Shown here: positions 55,301 to 63,772 of the stretch, one piece after another
Layout: each line of letters starts with the position of its first letter
Position numbering within the stretch: the stretch's first letter is position 1
Assembly (NCBI GenBank): GCA_964609215.1
Contig: CAZSQZ010000004.1
Location: 1 to 64,000, forward strand
From: JABDKJ01 sp964609215
Lineage (GTDB): Bacteria; Bacteroidota; Bacteroidia; Flavobacteriales_D; JABDKJ01
Reading direction: 5' to 3'
Length of the DNA: 64,000 nt
The notes under the pieces: model-generated
What the model saw: only the letters and a program-made list of their open reading frames with translations
Database searches by the model: none
Told to the model about the DNA's origin: nothing
Made by a program: the position numbers and the translations under genes

Positions 55301-55692
55301 CCCATTTCTCTTCCATCGTCCGGGTGATAAATTCTTTCTATTCCATATTCGTGAAGCTCTTTTATCTCCTCAGGCAGAATAGTTCCTCCTCCTCCTCCAA
55401 AAATTTTTATATGTCCTGCTCCCTTCTCATTTAATAGATCAAACATGTACTTGAAATACTCATTATGCCCACCTTGATACGATGTCATTGCAATCGCCTG
55501 AGCATCTTCCTGTATTGCAGTATCCACCACTTCTTCAACACTTCTATCATGCCCAAGGTGAATGACTTCGCAACCAGTAGATTGCATTATTCTCCTCATT
55601 ATATTAATGGCTGCATCATGTCCATCAAAAAGAGAAGCAGCCGTTACAATTCTGACTTTATTTTTTGGAATATAGGGTTCTACATTCATCAT
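52312..55692 (-). CDS. icmF: fused isobutyryl-CoA mutase with GTPase chaperone
   Basis: The protein has 1126 residues (or 1125 from the second ATG). A coenzyme B12-binding domain comes first: FDGHDAAIN, with His25 as the axial ligand and LGHDRSVEEV after it. A MeaB-type GTPase follows: GTGGAGKS (203-210), ISVDPSKRKTGGALLGDR, NKFDKRGAQDA. The mutase barrel (about 560-1126) includes NTSVSMTINGPAPMLLAFFM. IcmF interconverts isobutyryl-CoA and n-butyryl-CoA, with its own repair GTPase. Related substrates such as pivalyl-CoA cannot be excluded. It requires coenzyme B12. Confidence 0.9.
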   Translation of the reverse strand: MMNVEPYIPKNKVRIVTAASLFDGHDAAINIMRRIMQSTGCEVIHLGHDRSVEEVVDTAIQEDAQAIAMTSYQGGHNEYFKYMFDLLNEKGAGHIKIFGGGGGTILPEEIKELHEYGIERIYHPDDGREMGLQGMINDLIEKCDFPTGNKLNGEFNSISKENFGDLAKIISGAENYRSDYLKEFEDIKSKAEKSVSPVLGITGTGGAGKSSMVDELVRRFLIDFKDKNIAIISVDPSKRKTGGALLGDRIRMNAIKNARVYMRSLATRQSNLALSKHIEDALNVLKAANFDLIILETSGIGQSDTEILDFSDVSMYVMTPEYGAATQLEKIDMLDFADIIAINKFDKRGAQDAVRDVKKQYQRNHQLWDTPSEELPVYGTIASQFNDPGTNSLYKAIIDKIDEKTQATLKSTYQKSLEESEKIFIIPPKRTRYLSEIAENNRSYDDWVNEQAAVAEKLYGIHTSIEHLKSANIEDKDRLVKGLQEGFEDLKKDIDPRNFELIENFDNEKKRYRADEYIFKVRDKEIRIETHKTSLSHQKIPKVALPRFENWGAILKWILQENVPGKFPFAAGIYPFKREGEDPTRMFAGEGGPERTNRRFHYVSLGMPAKRLSTAFDSVTLYGNDPGYRPDIYGKIGNAGVSICCLDDAKKLYSGFDLAQPNTSVSMTINGPAPMLLAFFMNAAIDQQCEKFIKENKLEGKVEEVKKKKFDDKGIDRPKYAGDIPEGNDGLGLMLLGVSGDEVLDSSDYERIKAETIAVVRGTVQADILKEDQAQNTCIFSTEFALRMMGDVQQYFIDRKIRNFYSVSISGYHIAEAGANPISQLAFTLANGFTYVEYYLSRGMDINKFGPNLSFFFSNGIDPEYAVIGRVARKIWSKAMKLKYGANDRAQMLKYHIQTSGRSLHAQEIDFNDIRTTLQALYAIYDNCNSLHTNAYDEAITTPTEESVRRAMAIQLIINKELGLAKNENPLQGSFIIDELTDLVEEAVLLEFERITERGGVLGAMETMYQRSRIQEESMYYETLKHTGEYPVIGVNTFLSSKGSPTIIPDEVIRATKEEKENQINTLKNLNAAYTDRAQEELRNIQLAAVQNGNIFESLMQASKYCSLGEITNALFEVGGQYRRNM

Positions 55693-55768
55693 AAGCTAAG
55701 AAATTTAGATTGATCCTTCTACAGAAATCGTTGGTCAAAAATAAGGAAATTGGACTAAAGAATTTAAT

Positions 55769-56653
55769 TTAATCCTTCAGCTTATTTTTTTCATATAAAT
55801 CGAAAATAATTCCATCGGATAAGCCAATTCTAGGGACAACTAATTCTTTAATTCCAGCATGCTTCATTACGAACAGATAAATTTTTGCAGCGGGAATAAT
55901 TACATCTGCTCTATCTGGCTTTAATTTTAACAGACGCACTCTATCAGACATTGAAAAGGACTGGATATACTCCTTTATTTGCTCTATCTCCTTAAAGGTT
56001 ATATTCTCAAATGTTTTTCTTCTACTTTCCTTAAAAATACGATTGATATTTCCACCTGTTCCTATACCAGAAATGGTTTTGTGTTTTTCTTTCAAAGCAA
56101 TAGAAAATTTCTTTAACTCTTCCCAATAGTCTTTTTCATCTTTGCCTTCTAAAATTCTAACCGTACCTAATTTGAAGGAAGCGGCTCTTCCTTTCTTTCC
56201 TTTTTTGATTACCGATAATTCTGTGCTTCCACCACCAACATCTATGTATAGATATATCTTATTCTTATCTAGCCTTTGTGTCACAAAATTTGAAAAAATA
56301 AGTTCTGCTTCTTGCTCTCCAGAAACTAAGTCAATATTTATTTTGGTTTCCTTATAAATGTGCTTAATGACTTCCTTATTGTTTTCGGCTTCTCTCATTG
56401 CGGAAGTAGCACATGCTCTAAAAACCTTAATGTTCTGAACATCCATTAAGTGCTTAAATGCCTTAACTGTTTTAACTAATTGGTTTTGTTTTTCCTTTGA
56501 AATCTTTCCTTTTGTAAATACATCTTCTCCAAGACGAATTGGAACACGGGTGTATGAAATCTTGATAGAATCTATCTGCTTTTTCTCCTTAACAATTTCC
56601 TTGATAAGCAATCTCACGGCATTGGATCCAATATCTATCGCTGCAATCTTCAA
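55769..56653 (-). CDS. Ppx/GppA-family phosphatase
   Basis: The protein has 294 residues, the short two-lobed form. ASKHA-fold motifs: MKIAAIDIGSNAVRLLI at the N-terminus, ACATSAMREA, YLYIDVGGGSTELSVI, and GIGTGGNINRIF. Family members hydrolyse inorganic polyphosphate or pppGpp; the missing C-terminal HD-like part is consistent with an exopolyphosphatase-only enzyme, though this is not certain. It stands between icmF and a divergent lipoprotein gene. Confidence 0.88.
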   Translation of the reverse strand: MKIAAIDIGSNAVRLLIKEIVKEKKQIDSIKISYTRVPIRLGEDVFTKGKISKEKQNQLVKTVKAFKHLMDVQNIKVFRACATSAMREAENNKEVIKHIYKETKINIDLVSGEQEAELIFSNFVTQRLDKNKIYLYIDVGGGSTELSVIKKGKKGRAASFKLGTVRILEGKDEKDYWEELKKFSIALKEKHKTISGIGTGGNINRIFKESRRKTFENITFKEIEQIKEYIQSFSMSDRVRLLKLKPDRADVIIPAAKIYLFVMKHAGIKELVVPRIGLSDGIIFDLYEKNKLKD

Positions 56654-56733
56654 ATCATAATTTTAAACAAAGAAAGGATAGTAAAACATTAATTTCTTAT
56701 CTACTAAGTGAATTTTAATAACATAAAATCACT

Positions 56734-56741
56734 TATTTTTG
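56734..56741 (+). promoter_or_regulatory. -7 box upstream of the MORN-like lipoprotein
   Basis: TATTTTTG fits TAnnTTTG, 16 bases before the GTG start. The -33 region has only a T-rich stretch, so the match is partial. Confidence 0.35.
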
Positions 56742-56757
56742 ACAAAGGATAAAAGCG

Positions 56758-57333
56758 GTGAAATTTAAGTGGACATATCTTATCATTTTTTGTATTCTGA
56801 TTTTTCAGTCTTGTGATTTTGGTGTGAAACCAGCCAATACTATTCCCACTGCGAACGAATTACTTCAAGATAAAAATGTTCTTATTTCCGATCTAGAAAT
56901 GCAAACTTCTAACTTAGGAATTCTAGCCTATCATGATGGAACACCTTATTCAGGAGTAGCTTACACATTCTACCCTGATGGCACTCAACAAACCAAGCAA
57001 ACCTATGTAAATGGTAAAAAAGAAGGAGAATGGTCAATTTGGTACGAAAGTGGAAATACGCAAAAGGAAGGTTTGCTAAAAAATGGCAAACAATATGGAG
57101 TCTATCGTGAGTATTATTCTAACGGAAATATGAGTTGTGAATATGAGTATGACCTTGACTTGAAATCGGGGACTTGGAAAGGATGGAGGGAAGATGGTAC
57201 CCAATACACGCTCAAGGAATTTAAAAATGACACTTTAGATGGGAAACTCTTTGTTTTTGACGAAGACGGAAAAGCAATTGTTGAAAGCAAATTTGTAAAA
57301 AACAAGGTTATCAAGGAAGCAAAAAAGAAGTAA
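56758..57333 (+). CDS. MORN-like (YwqK-type) repeat lipoprotein
   Basis: The protein has 191 residues from a GTG start, the only one that keeps the lipoprotein signal (FCILIFQSCDFG, Cys19). Five or six repeats of about 22 residues follow, with the G-x-W/Y pattern: GTPYSGVAYTFYPDGTQ, GKKEGEWSIWYESGN, GKQYGVYREYYSNGN, SGTWKGWREDGT and LDGKLFVFDEDGK. Such repeats occur in proteins often named YwqK antitoxin, but no toxin is nearby, so that label should not be trusted. It converges on the DksA-type gene with no gap. Confidence 0.8.
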   Translation: MKFKWTYLIIFCILIFQSCDFGVKPANTIPTANELLQDKNVLISDLEMQTSNLGILAYHDGTPYSGVAYTFYPDGTQQTKQTYVNGKKEGEWSIWYESGNTQKEGLLKNGKQYGVYREYYSNGNMSCEYEYDLDLKSGTWKGWREDGTQYTLKEFKNDTLDGKLFVFDEDGKAIVESKFVKNKVIKEAKKK

Positions 57334-57672
57334 CTATCTACTTGCACAAGGTGTACAAAAAGGGCTTTCAGGCATCAACATAATTCTTCCGGCAATAATT
57401 TCGTCACCGCATTTCTTACAAACACCAAAATCATCCTCACTTTTCAATCTCTCCAAAGCACGTTCCATATTAAATTTTTTCTGCTCCATCTTTCTGAGCG
57501 CTGCTTCATTGATACTTTTATTGTTAATAGCATCCATTCTAGAAATTCTTCCAATTGCATTCTCGGGAGCAATAGGTTTGGTTAAATCACGGAGTTCTTC
57601 AATCTTATCATTGACAATTTCCATGTTCTTCAAAATAAGCAATTCTATTTCCTTCTTACGCTCTTCTGTCAT
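57334..57672 (-). CDS. TraR/DksA-type zinc-finger protein
   Basis: The protein has 112 residues. An N-terminal coiled coil (about 1-75) leads to the DksA zinc finger CKKCGDEIIAGR, with FCTPCAS completing a CxxC-x17-CxxC site. DksA-family proteins reach into the RNA polymerase secondary channel and tune transcription with ppGpp. Its ATG touches the valS stop codon (TAAATG), so it is translated right after valS. Confidence 0.85.
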   Translation of the reverse strand: MTEERKKEIELLILKNMEIVNDKIEELRDLTKPIAPENAIGRISRMDAINNKSINEAALRKMEQKKFNMERALERLKSEDDFGVCKKCGDEIIAGRIMLMPESPFCTPCASR

Positions 57673-60294
57673 TTATGAAAATGAAGCTAATTTCTCGGTC
57701 AGGATTTTAATCTTTTCCTGAGCATCACTTTGTTTCTTTTTTTCAGCAGCAACCACTTGTTCTGGAGCATTATTTACAAAGCGTTCGTTAGACAATTTCT
57801 TTTCAATAGAATTTAAAAATCCCTGGGTGTACGCTAACTCACTTTTAATTTTTTCCACCTCAGCTTCTACATCAATATCCTCTGAAAATGGAATGAAATA
57901 TTCATTGTTATTGCAAATAAATGAATAAGCTTGAGTAGGTTTTTCCCCTACTATCTCCAAATTTGAAATATTACAGATATGCTGAACCACAGCGTCATAC
58001 TTTGAAAGATGATTCGTGTTTACTTTCACCTGTAAATCAAGAGTATTCTTCTGTGCAATATTCTTAGATCTGCGTATATTTCTTACTCCACCTATTACTT
58101 CTACAACCTTTTCGAAATCTTTTAAAATTTCCGTATTCGGAGATTCACTCTTTGGCCAATCTGCCAAAACAATGGATTCCTTAGGACTTTTTCTTTCCTT
58201 TATTAAATGCCAAATTTCTTCGGATAGAAAGGGCATAAATGGATGGATAATTTTCAAAACCTTCTCAAAATAGGCAATAGTAATTTCATAGGTTTTTAGA
58301 TCTATAGAATCTCCATAAGGAGGTTTTACCATTTCCAAATACCAAGAACAGAAATCATCCCAAACCAGTTTATATGTGCTCATAAGGACATCAGAAATTC
58401 TGAACTTAGAATAATTTTCATCAATGGAAATTAACGTTTGGTTTATTTTAGCATCCAACCAATCAATTGCAATTTCAGAAGATTTTGAAGCCTCTTTTTC
58501 TTCAACCTTCCATCCTTTTACCAAACGAAATGCGTTCCAAATTTTATTGGAGAAGTTTCTTCCTTGTTCACATAGTTTTACATCAAAAGGAAGGTCATTT
58601 CCTGCTGGTGAAGTTAAAAGCATTCCTACCCGAACACCATCCGCTCCATATTCATTCATTAATTCAATTGGGTCTGGGGAATTACCTAAAGATTTACTCA
58701 TCTTTCTTCCCTGCTTATCTCTTACAATCCCTGTGTAATAAACGTTTTCAAAAGGTTTCTCGCCTTTGTATTCGTATCCTGCAACAATCATTCTAGCTAC
58801 CCAGAAAAACATAATCTCTGGAGCCGTTACTAAATCTTTGGTAGGATAATAATAATCTAGTTCCTCTTGATTATAGAAGCCATCAAAAACAGAAATAGGC
58901 CATAGCCATGATGAAAACCAAGTATCCATTACATCTTCATCTTGCTTTAAATCTTCAATGGAAATACCTTCCTTTTTTTCTTTTGCTTTTTCAAATGCTT
59001 CTTCTTTGGTTTTGGCAACCACATACTCATTCTCACCTTCTCCAAAATAGAATGCTGGAATTTGATGTCCCCACCAAAGCTGTCTGCTTATACACCAATC
59101 CTTTATATTCTCCATCCAGTTTCTATAGGAGTTTTTAAACTTCTCTGGATAGAATTTAATATTTTCATTCATCACATTATCCAAAGCAGGTTTGGATAAT
59201 TCTTCCATATCAACAAACCACTGCAAAGACAATCTAGGTTCAATTGGAACATTGGTTCTTTCGGAATACCCAACATTGTGAATGTGTTCCTCAACTTTCA
59301 CCAAATGTCCTTTTTCTTCAAGGTCTTTTCTAATCAATTTCCTTACCTCAAAACGATCTTTACCCACGTAAAACTGAGCATCCTCGTTTAAAGTTCCATT
59401 TGCATTAAAAATATCAACTACCTCCAAATTATGTTTCTTACCCAAGTCGTTATCATTAACATCATGAGCAGGAGTTACCTTAAGGCAACCCGTTCCAAAC
59501 TCCATATCCACATATTCATCCAGAATAATCGGGATTTCTCTTTCCACCATTGGCACAATAGCTTTCTTGTCATGCAAATGGGTATATCTCTTGTCTTCTG
59601 GATGTATACAAATAGCAGTATCTCCAAGAATAGTTTCTGGTCTGGTTGTAGCAATGGTTAGCCATTCATCTTCTGTTCCTGAAACTCTATATTTCACATG
59701 GTATAAATTACCCGAATCCTCCTTGTAAAATACCTCTTCATCTGAAAGAGCGGTTAGCGCTGAAGGATCCCAATTGATCATTCTTTTACCACGATAAATT
59801 TTCCCTTTATTATATAAATCTATAAAGGTATCTATTACACTTTCAGAATATTTAGGGTCCATTGTAAATCGGGTTCTATCCCAATCACAACTTGCTCCTA
59901 ACTTTTTCAATTGGTCTAAAATTATTCCACCGTGTTTCTCTTTCCATTCCCAAGCATGTTCCAAAAACTCTTCCCTGCTGAGATCCGATTTTTTAATTCC
60001 TTCTTTTCTTAATTTCTGTACTACCTTAGCTTCAGTTGCAATAGAAGCATGATCAGTTCCGGGGACCCAGCAGGCATTGTAGCCCATCATTCTGGCTCTT
60101 CTAATCAACACATCCTGAATTGTGTTATTCAGCATATGTCCCATATGCAATACACCGGTTACATTAGGCGGTGGAATGACAATGGTATAGGACTCTCGTT
60201 CATCAGGAACGGATTTGAAAAATTTATTTTCTAACCAAAATGAGTACCACTTATCTTCTGTTTGTTTGGGATCGTATTGCTTTGGAATCTCCAT
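57673..60294 (-). CDS. valS: valyl-tRNA synthetase
   Basis: The protein has 873 residues. Class I signatures: PPNVTGVLHMGHM (HIGH variant HMGH, about 45-48) and GRKMSKSLGNS (KMSKS). The editing domain (about 190-340) and the C-terminal coiled coil (about 805-873) that binds tRNA are present. It charges tRNA-Val and edits threonine. The gene is directly followed by the DksA-type gene. Confidence 0.97.
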   Translation of the reverse strand: MEIPKQYDPKQTEDKWYSFWLENKFFKSVPDERESYTIVIPPPNVTGVLHMGHMLNNTIQDVLIRRARMMGYNACWVPGTDHASIATEAKVVQKLRKEGIKKSDLSREEFLEHAWEWKEKHGGIILDQLKKLGASCDWDRTRFTMDPKYSESVIDTFIDLYNKGKIYRGKRMINWDPSALTALSDEEVFYKEDSGNLYHVKYRVSGTEDEWLTIATTRPETILGDTAICIHPEDKRYTHLHDKKAIVPMVEREIPIILDEYVDMEFGTGCLKVTPAHDVNDNDLGKKHNLEVVDIFNANGTLNEDAQFYVGKDRFEVRKLIRKDLEEKGHLVKVEEHIHNVGYSERTNVPIEPRLSLQWFVDMEELSKPALDNVMNENIKFYPEKFKNSYRNWMENIKDWCISRQLWWGHQIPAFYFGEGENEYVVAKTKEEAFEKAKEKKEGISIEDLKQDEDVMDTWFSSWLWPISVFDGFYNQEELDYYYPTKDLVTAPEIMFFWVARMIVAGYEYKGEKPFENVYYTGIVRDKQGRKMSKSLGNSPDPIELMNEYGADGVRVGMLLTSPAGNDLPFDVKLCEQGRNFSNKIWNAFRLVKGWKVEEKEASKSSEIAIDWLDAKINQTLISIDENYSKFRISDVLMSTYKLVWDDFCSWYLEMVKPPYGDSIDLKTYEITIAYFEKVLKIIHPFMPFLSEEIWHLIKERKSPKESIVLADWPKSESPNTEILKDFEKVVEVIGGVRNIRRSKNIAQKNTLDLQVKVNTNHLSKYDAVVQHICNISNLEIVGEKPTQAYSFICNNNEYFIPFSEDIDVEAEVEKIKSELAYTQGFLNSIEKKLSNERFVNNAPEQVVAAEKKKQSDAQEKIKILTEKLASFS

Positions 60295-60434
60295 TAAAAG
60301 TAAAAATTAAGCTGCAAAATTAATCCAAATTTCAAGTTATGGGGCCATTTAATAGAATTGAATTAAGAGCTGGTTTTTAATGAAACAAAGCACCTCATAA
60401 AACGTATAAAAAACCAACTTTTGCTCTGAAAATA

Positions 60435-62702
60435 TTGAACTTTAAATTAAATATATTCCAATTTTATTCAATCGTAACTATCTTATTATTAGTAAGTTAC
60501 TCACATGGGAATATTGTGAATAGCCCAGATTCCACAAACCTTAATCCTCAAGACAATTTACTAATAGATTGCGATCCTCAATTTATGAATCCTGGTTTAG
60601 AAGGTGGCACTTTCCCCGTAGGATGGACAAATTGTTTCGGTACTGTAGATGTTCAGCCGGGAGAAATTGGAGTAACTACTGCTGCAGCGGAAGGAAATCA
60701 TTTCTTTGGCTTTCATTCAAATGACTTTGATTTTTCTGAACGTCCTCAAGGTGAGTTAACAAGTACCTTAATTCCAGGCACAACTTATTATCTACAATTC
60801 AAATACGCTGTGGTTCCGGTTCCTGGGGTCTTTCCTTTATGGGGTGGTGGCGGTTATGGCGATCATCCAGGTCATATTGATGTTTATGCAAGCTCTAATT
60901 TTTGTGGTGTTGAAGAGTTAATCGGATCGACTCCTGTAATAACATCAGGAGATGGATGGGTACAATATGAATTGATTTTCACCGCAAATTTTGCGCATAA
61001 TTATATTTCATTCAACCCAAAAAGCAATAACGACAATTGGGTTTATCTGGGACTTGATGATTTAAATATTATTTCAAATCCGACTGAAATTAATCCAAGT
61101 ATTTGTGAAGGTCAAAGTTTCAATTTCGCAGGCAATGTATACACCGATGAAGGATCGTATACACATATTTTTGAAAATTCGCTAAGCTGCGATAGCATGA
61201 CTTTTATTAATCTTTCTTTAAAGCCCAATTTTGCTTCCAACCAAAACGTAACTATATGCGAAGGAGAATCTTGGCAGGAAGGAAGTGATAACTACTCCTT
61301 ACCTGACAACTATGCTTACACCCATATTGCAACCAACGGATGTGATAGTGTAGTAAGTACCAACTTAGCGGTTAATGCTATTCAAACTGAAACAAATAAC
61401 GTTGCAATTTGCGATGGAGAAGAATATATGGAAGGAAGCAGCACCTACACAAGTGCTGGAAATTATTCTGATGTTTATACAGCTTTAAACAATTGCGATA
61501 GCATAGTTCTAACCAATTTAACCGTAAACGAAACTTACTATAACCTAACAGAAGCACAGATTTGTTCCGGTACTAGTTTCATGTTTAATGGAAACAGTTA
61601 TACAGAAAGTGACAGCATAAATTTCATTTTAACATCGGCCCAAGGTTGTGATAGCATTATTGAGCTTCACCTTATTGTTGATGATGCAATCAATATTAGC
61701 AATGAAATAGATCTTTGTGAAGGACAAATTTATATGGAAGGAGGTTCTCAATACACGGTTTCCGGAACTTACATAGACAACTATCTAAATTCTAATGGTT
61801 GTGACAGCACAGTCACAAGTATTCTTCAGTTCCATGAATCATTTAATACTACAGATTCTATTGCCATTTGTGAAGGACAGAGTATAATGATTGGAAATAA
61901 TATCTATAGTGAATCAGGAATTTATATTGATGTCCTTACTAGTATTCAGGGTTGTGATTCTATTATTGAGACGAATTTAGATGTAATACCTAAGGACTTA
62001 ATTCCCGATTCGGAAGCAGAATTATGCGAAGGGGAAAACTATATTGTGGACTTATCCTTAATAAACTCAGACCAAATTATCTGGTCAGATAACTCCACTG
62101 GATCGATTAATAGTTTTAATGAGCCAGGAACTTACTTTGTTGATATATTATTGGATAGTTGTTATGTCTCTGATACTATTCACATTACTAGACATCATGT
62201 TCCCGCATTTTCTTTTGATGAAATCTCTGGATGTTGGGGTAATCCAGTAGAACTTTCTCTAGAAGAAAATAATGGGGATATTGAATGGTTTAACGGTTCC
62301 ACCAATTCAACGTTTATCGCGCAAAACGAAGGCAACTATTCCGTAACATTAACTAACGCGTGTGGAACTTATCAGTATTCAGCCAATATTACTTTTGAGG
62401 ATTGCAGTTGTTCTGTTTTTATCCCAAATTCCTTTACCCCAGATGGAGACGGATACAATGATACTTTTGGAATTCATTACTCTTGTGATTTTATAAAATA
62501 CAATTTTAAAATTTTCGATCGATGGGGACATTTAGCTTTTTCGGCTACCAATCCCGATATTCGATGGACCGGAGAATTAGAAACAAAAGGCTATGTTCAT
62601 AACTCGAATGTCTACAATTATGTACTGAATTACACTACAATAAATTCGGAAGGAAAGCTCATTAACGAAAGCAGAAAAGGACATATAACTCAAATCAGGT
62701 AA
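60435..62702 (+). CDS. T9SS type B repeat protein with gliding-motility C-terminal domain
   Basis: The protein has 755 residues from a TTG start, the only start that leaves a signal peptide (about 1-26). The N-terminal 200 residues are jelly-roll-like (FMNPGLEGGTFPVGWTNCF). Six or seven modules of about 60-65 residues follow (about 215-540), each with an ICEG/LCEG turn, a Y(T/S)xxGxY strand and a CDS near the end, so two cysteines per module. The C-terminus has VFIPNSFTPDGDGYNDTF and FKIFDRWGHLAF, the T9SS type B sorting domain. It is a surface or secreted protein, divergent from valS. Confidence 0.85.
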   Translation: MNFKLNIFQFYSIVTILLLVSYSHGNIVNSPDSTNLNPQDNLLIDCDPQFMNPGLEGGTFPVGWTNCFGTVDVQPGEIGVTTAAAEGNHFFGFHSNDFDFSERPQGELTSTLIPGTTYYLQFKYAVVPVPGVFPLWGGGGYGDHPGHIDVYASSNFCGVEELIGSTPVITSGDGWVQYELIFTANFAHNYISFNPKSNNDNWVYLGLDDLNIISNPTEINPSICEGQSFNFAGNVYTDEGSYTHIFENSLSCDSMTFINLSLKPNFASNQNVTICEGESWQEGSDNYSLPDNYAYTHIATNGCDSVVSTNLAVNAIQTETNNVAICDGEEYMEGSSTYTSAGNYSDVYTALNNCDSIVLTNLTVNETYYNLTEAQICSGTSFMFNGNSYTESDSINFILTSAQGCDSIIELHLIVDDAINISNEIDLCEGQIYMEGGSQYTVSGTYIDNYLNSNGCDSTVTSILQFHESFNTTDSIAICEGQSIMIGNNIYSESGIYIDVLTSIQGCDSIIETNLDVIPKDLIPDSEAELCEGENYIVDLSLINSDQIIWSDNSTGSINSFNEPGTYFVDILLDSCYVSDTIHITRHHVPAFSFDEISGCWGNPVELSLEENNGDIEWFNGSTNSTFIAQNEGNYSVTLTNACGTYQYSANITFEDCSCSVFIPNSFTPDGDGYNDTFGIHYSCDFIKYNFKIFDRWGHLAFSATNPDIRWTGELETKGYVHNSNVYNYVLNYTTINSEGKLINESRKGHITQIR

Positions 62703-62835
62703 GTTCAACACAAATCATTAATCCCTGATTATCAATATATTAAAAGCACAAAACTATTTTTAACAAGTTAAATAACATAGGAAAATAGTGCTGTTAATGT
62801 ATTGTTAATTTTAAACCCAATTCAGAATTTGGCCG

Positions 62836-62843
62836 TATATTTG
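62836..62843 (+). promoter_or_regulatory. -7 box upstream of the DUF1573 pair
   Basis: TATATTTG matches the Bacteroidota -7 consensus, 34 bases before the ATG at 62878. No clear -33 TTG is at the right distance. Confidence 0.45.
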
Positions 62844-62877
62844 TAAAGTACAATTTGAAAAAATCAAAATCCTTGTT

Positions 62878-63333
62878 ATGAAAAATATTTTAATGACTTT
62901 ATCAATCTTGTTTTTCGCTTTCGGAACTCAAGTAAATGCACAGCAAGTTCAATTGCAAGATGGTGCCGTTATGACTGTAGACAAAGACGTTCACGATTAT
63001 GGTGAAATAGATAAAGGCGCTGACCCTTATTGTGAGTTTATTATTACAAATACGGGTAACGAACCTTTAATTATTAGCAATGCTAAAGGTTCTTGTGGCT
63101 GTACTGTTCCTGAATGGGAAAAAGAGCCAATCATGCCAGGTGAAAGCTCTGTAATGAAAGTAAAATATGACACTAAGAGAGTTGGTCCAATAAATAAATC
63201 TGTGACCATTACTTCGAATTCTGTTAACGCCCCTACAAAGGTGATAAGAATTAAAGGGAAAGTAAATGCTCCTGCAGCAGATGCTAATTCTCCTGTAAAA
63301 GAAGTTTCTCCTGGAACTCCAGTACAAAAATAA
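62878..63333 (+). CDS. DUF1573 protein, first of a tandem pair
   Basis: The protein has 151 residues. Signal peptide (1-21, ending NAQQ) and one DUF1573 Ig-like domain: VHDYGEIDKGADPYCEFIIT, NTGNEPLIISNAKGSCGCTV, PIMPGESSVMKVKYDTK. The SCGCT turn is the family hallmark. It is probably periplasmic or surface-located; function unknown. The second copy begins 1 base after its stop. Confidence 0.88.
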   Translation: MKNILMTLSILFFAFGTQVNAQQVQLQDGAVMTVDKDVHDYGEIDKGADPYCEFIITNTGNEPLIISNAKGSCGCTVPEWEKEPIMPGESSVMKVKYDTKRVGPINKSVTITSNSVNAPTKVIRIKGKVNAPAADANSPVKEVSPGTPVQK

Positions 63334-63334
63334 T

Positions 63335-63712
63335 ATGAGAGCAGCCATAGTGCTGATAATAATATTGTTAAACTCCGCTTTTGTCTTAGGACAGGAAGCG
63401 GAGTTTTCTTTTGAGGGAAAAACTACTTTTAAATTCCCTAAAACAAAGGAAGGTTCCATTCTTACACATACCTTTCCTTTTACTAATTCTGGAGATGCAC
63501 CATTGATTATTTCAGAATATAAAGTTGCCTGTAAATGTACCAAGGCATTTTTTTCTAATGAACCAATAATGCCAGGAGAAACAGGAAGCATTACAATTGA
63601 GTTTGACACCAATGGAAAAATTGCATGGCAAGATAGAACCGTTGAAATCTATTCTAATGCTAAAAAAAGTCCTTTAAAGTTGCGCTTCAAGGTTATGGTT
63701 GACAACGAATAA
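63335..63712 (+). CDS. DUF1573 protein, second of a tandem pair
   Basis: The protein has 125 residues with a signal peptide (1-19, ALVLGQ-like FVLGQ). It shares the DUF1573 layout with its neighbour: LTHTFPFTNSGDAPLIISEY, VACKCTKAFFSNEPIMPGET. In place of SCGCT it has ACKCT. The pair looks like an old tandem duplication in one operon. Confidence 0.86.
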   Translation: MRAAIVLIIILLNSAFVLGQEAEFSFEGKTTFKFPKTKEGSILTHTFPFTNSGDAPLIISEYKVACKCTKAFFSNEPIMPGETGSITIEFDTNGKIAWQDRTVEIYSNAKKSPLKLRFKVMVDNE

Positions 63713-63772
63713 TTTTCTTCTCATTTTCTTTCTTTCTCGCTGAAATTCCTCACTTTTGAGGAAATTTTAGAT

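Noticed and set aside
56758..57333. MORN-like lipoprotein as an antitoxin
   Set aside because: The YwqK antitoxin name comes from database habit; no toxin gene is adjacent and the protein is a lipoprotein.
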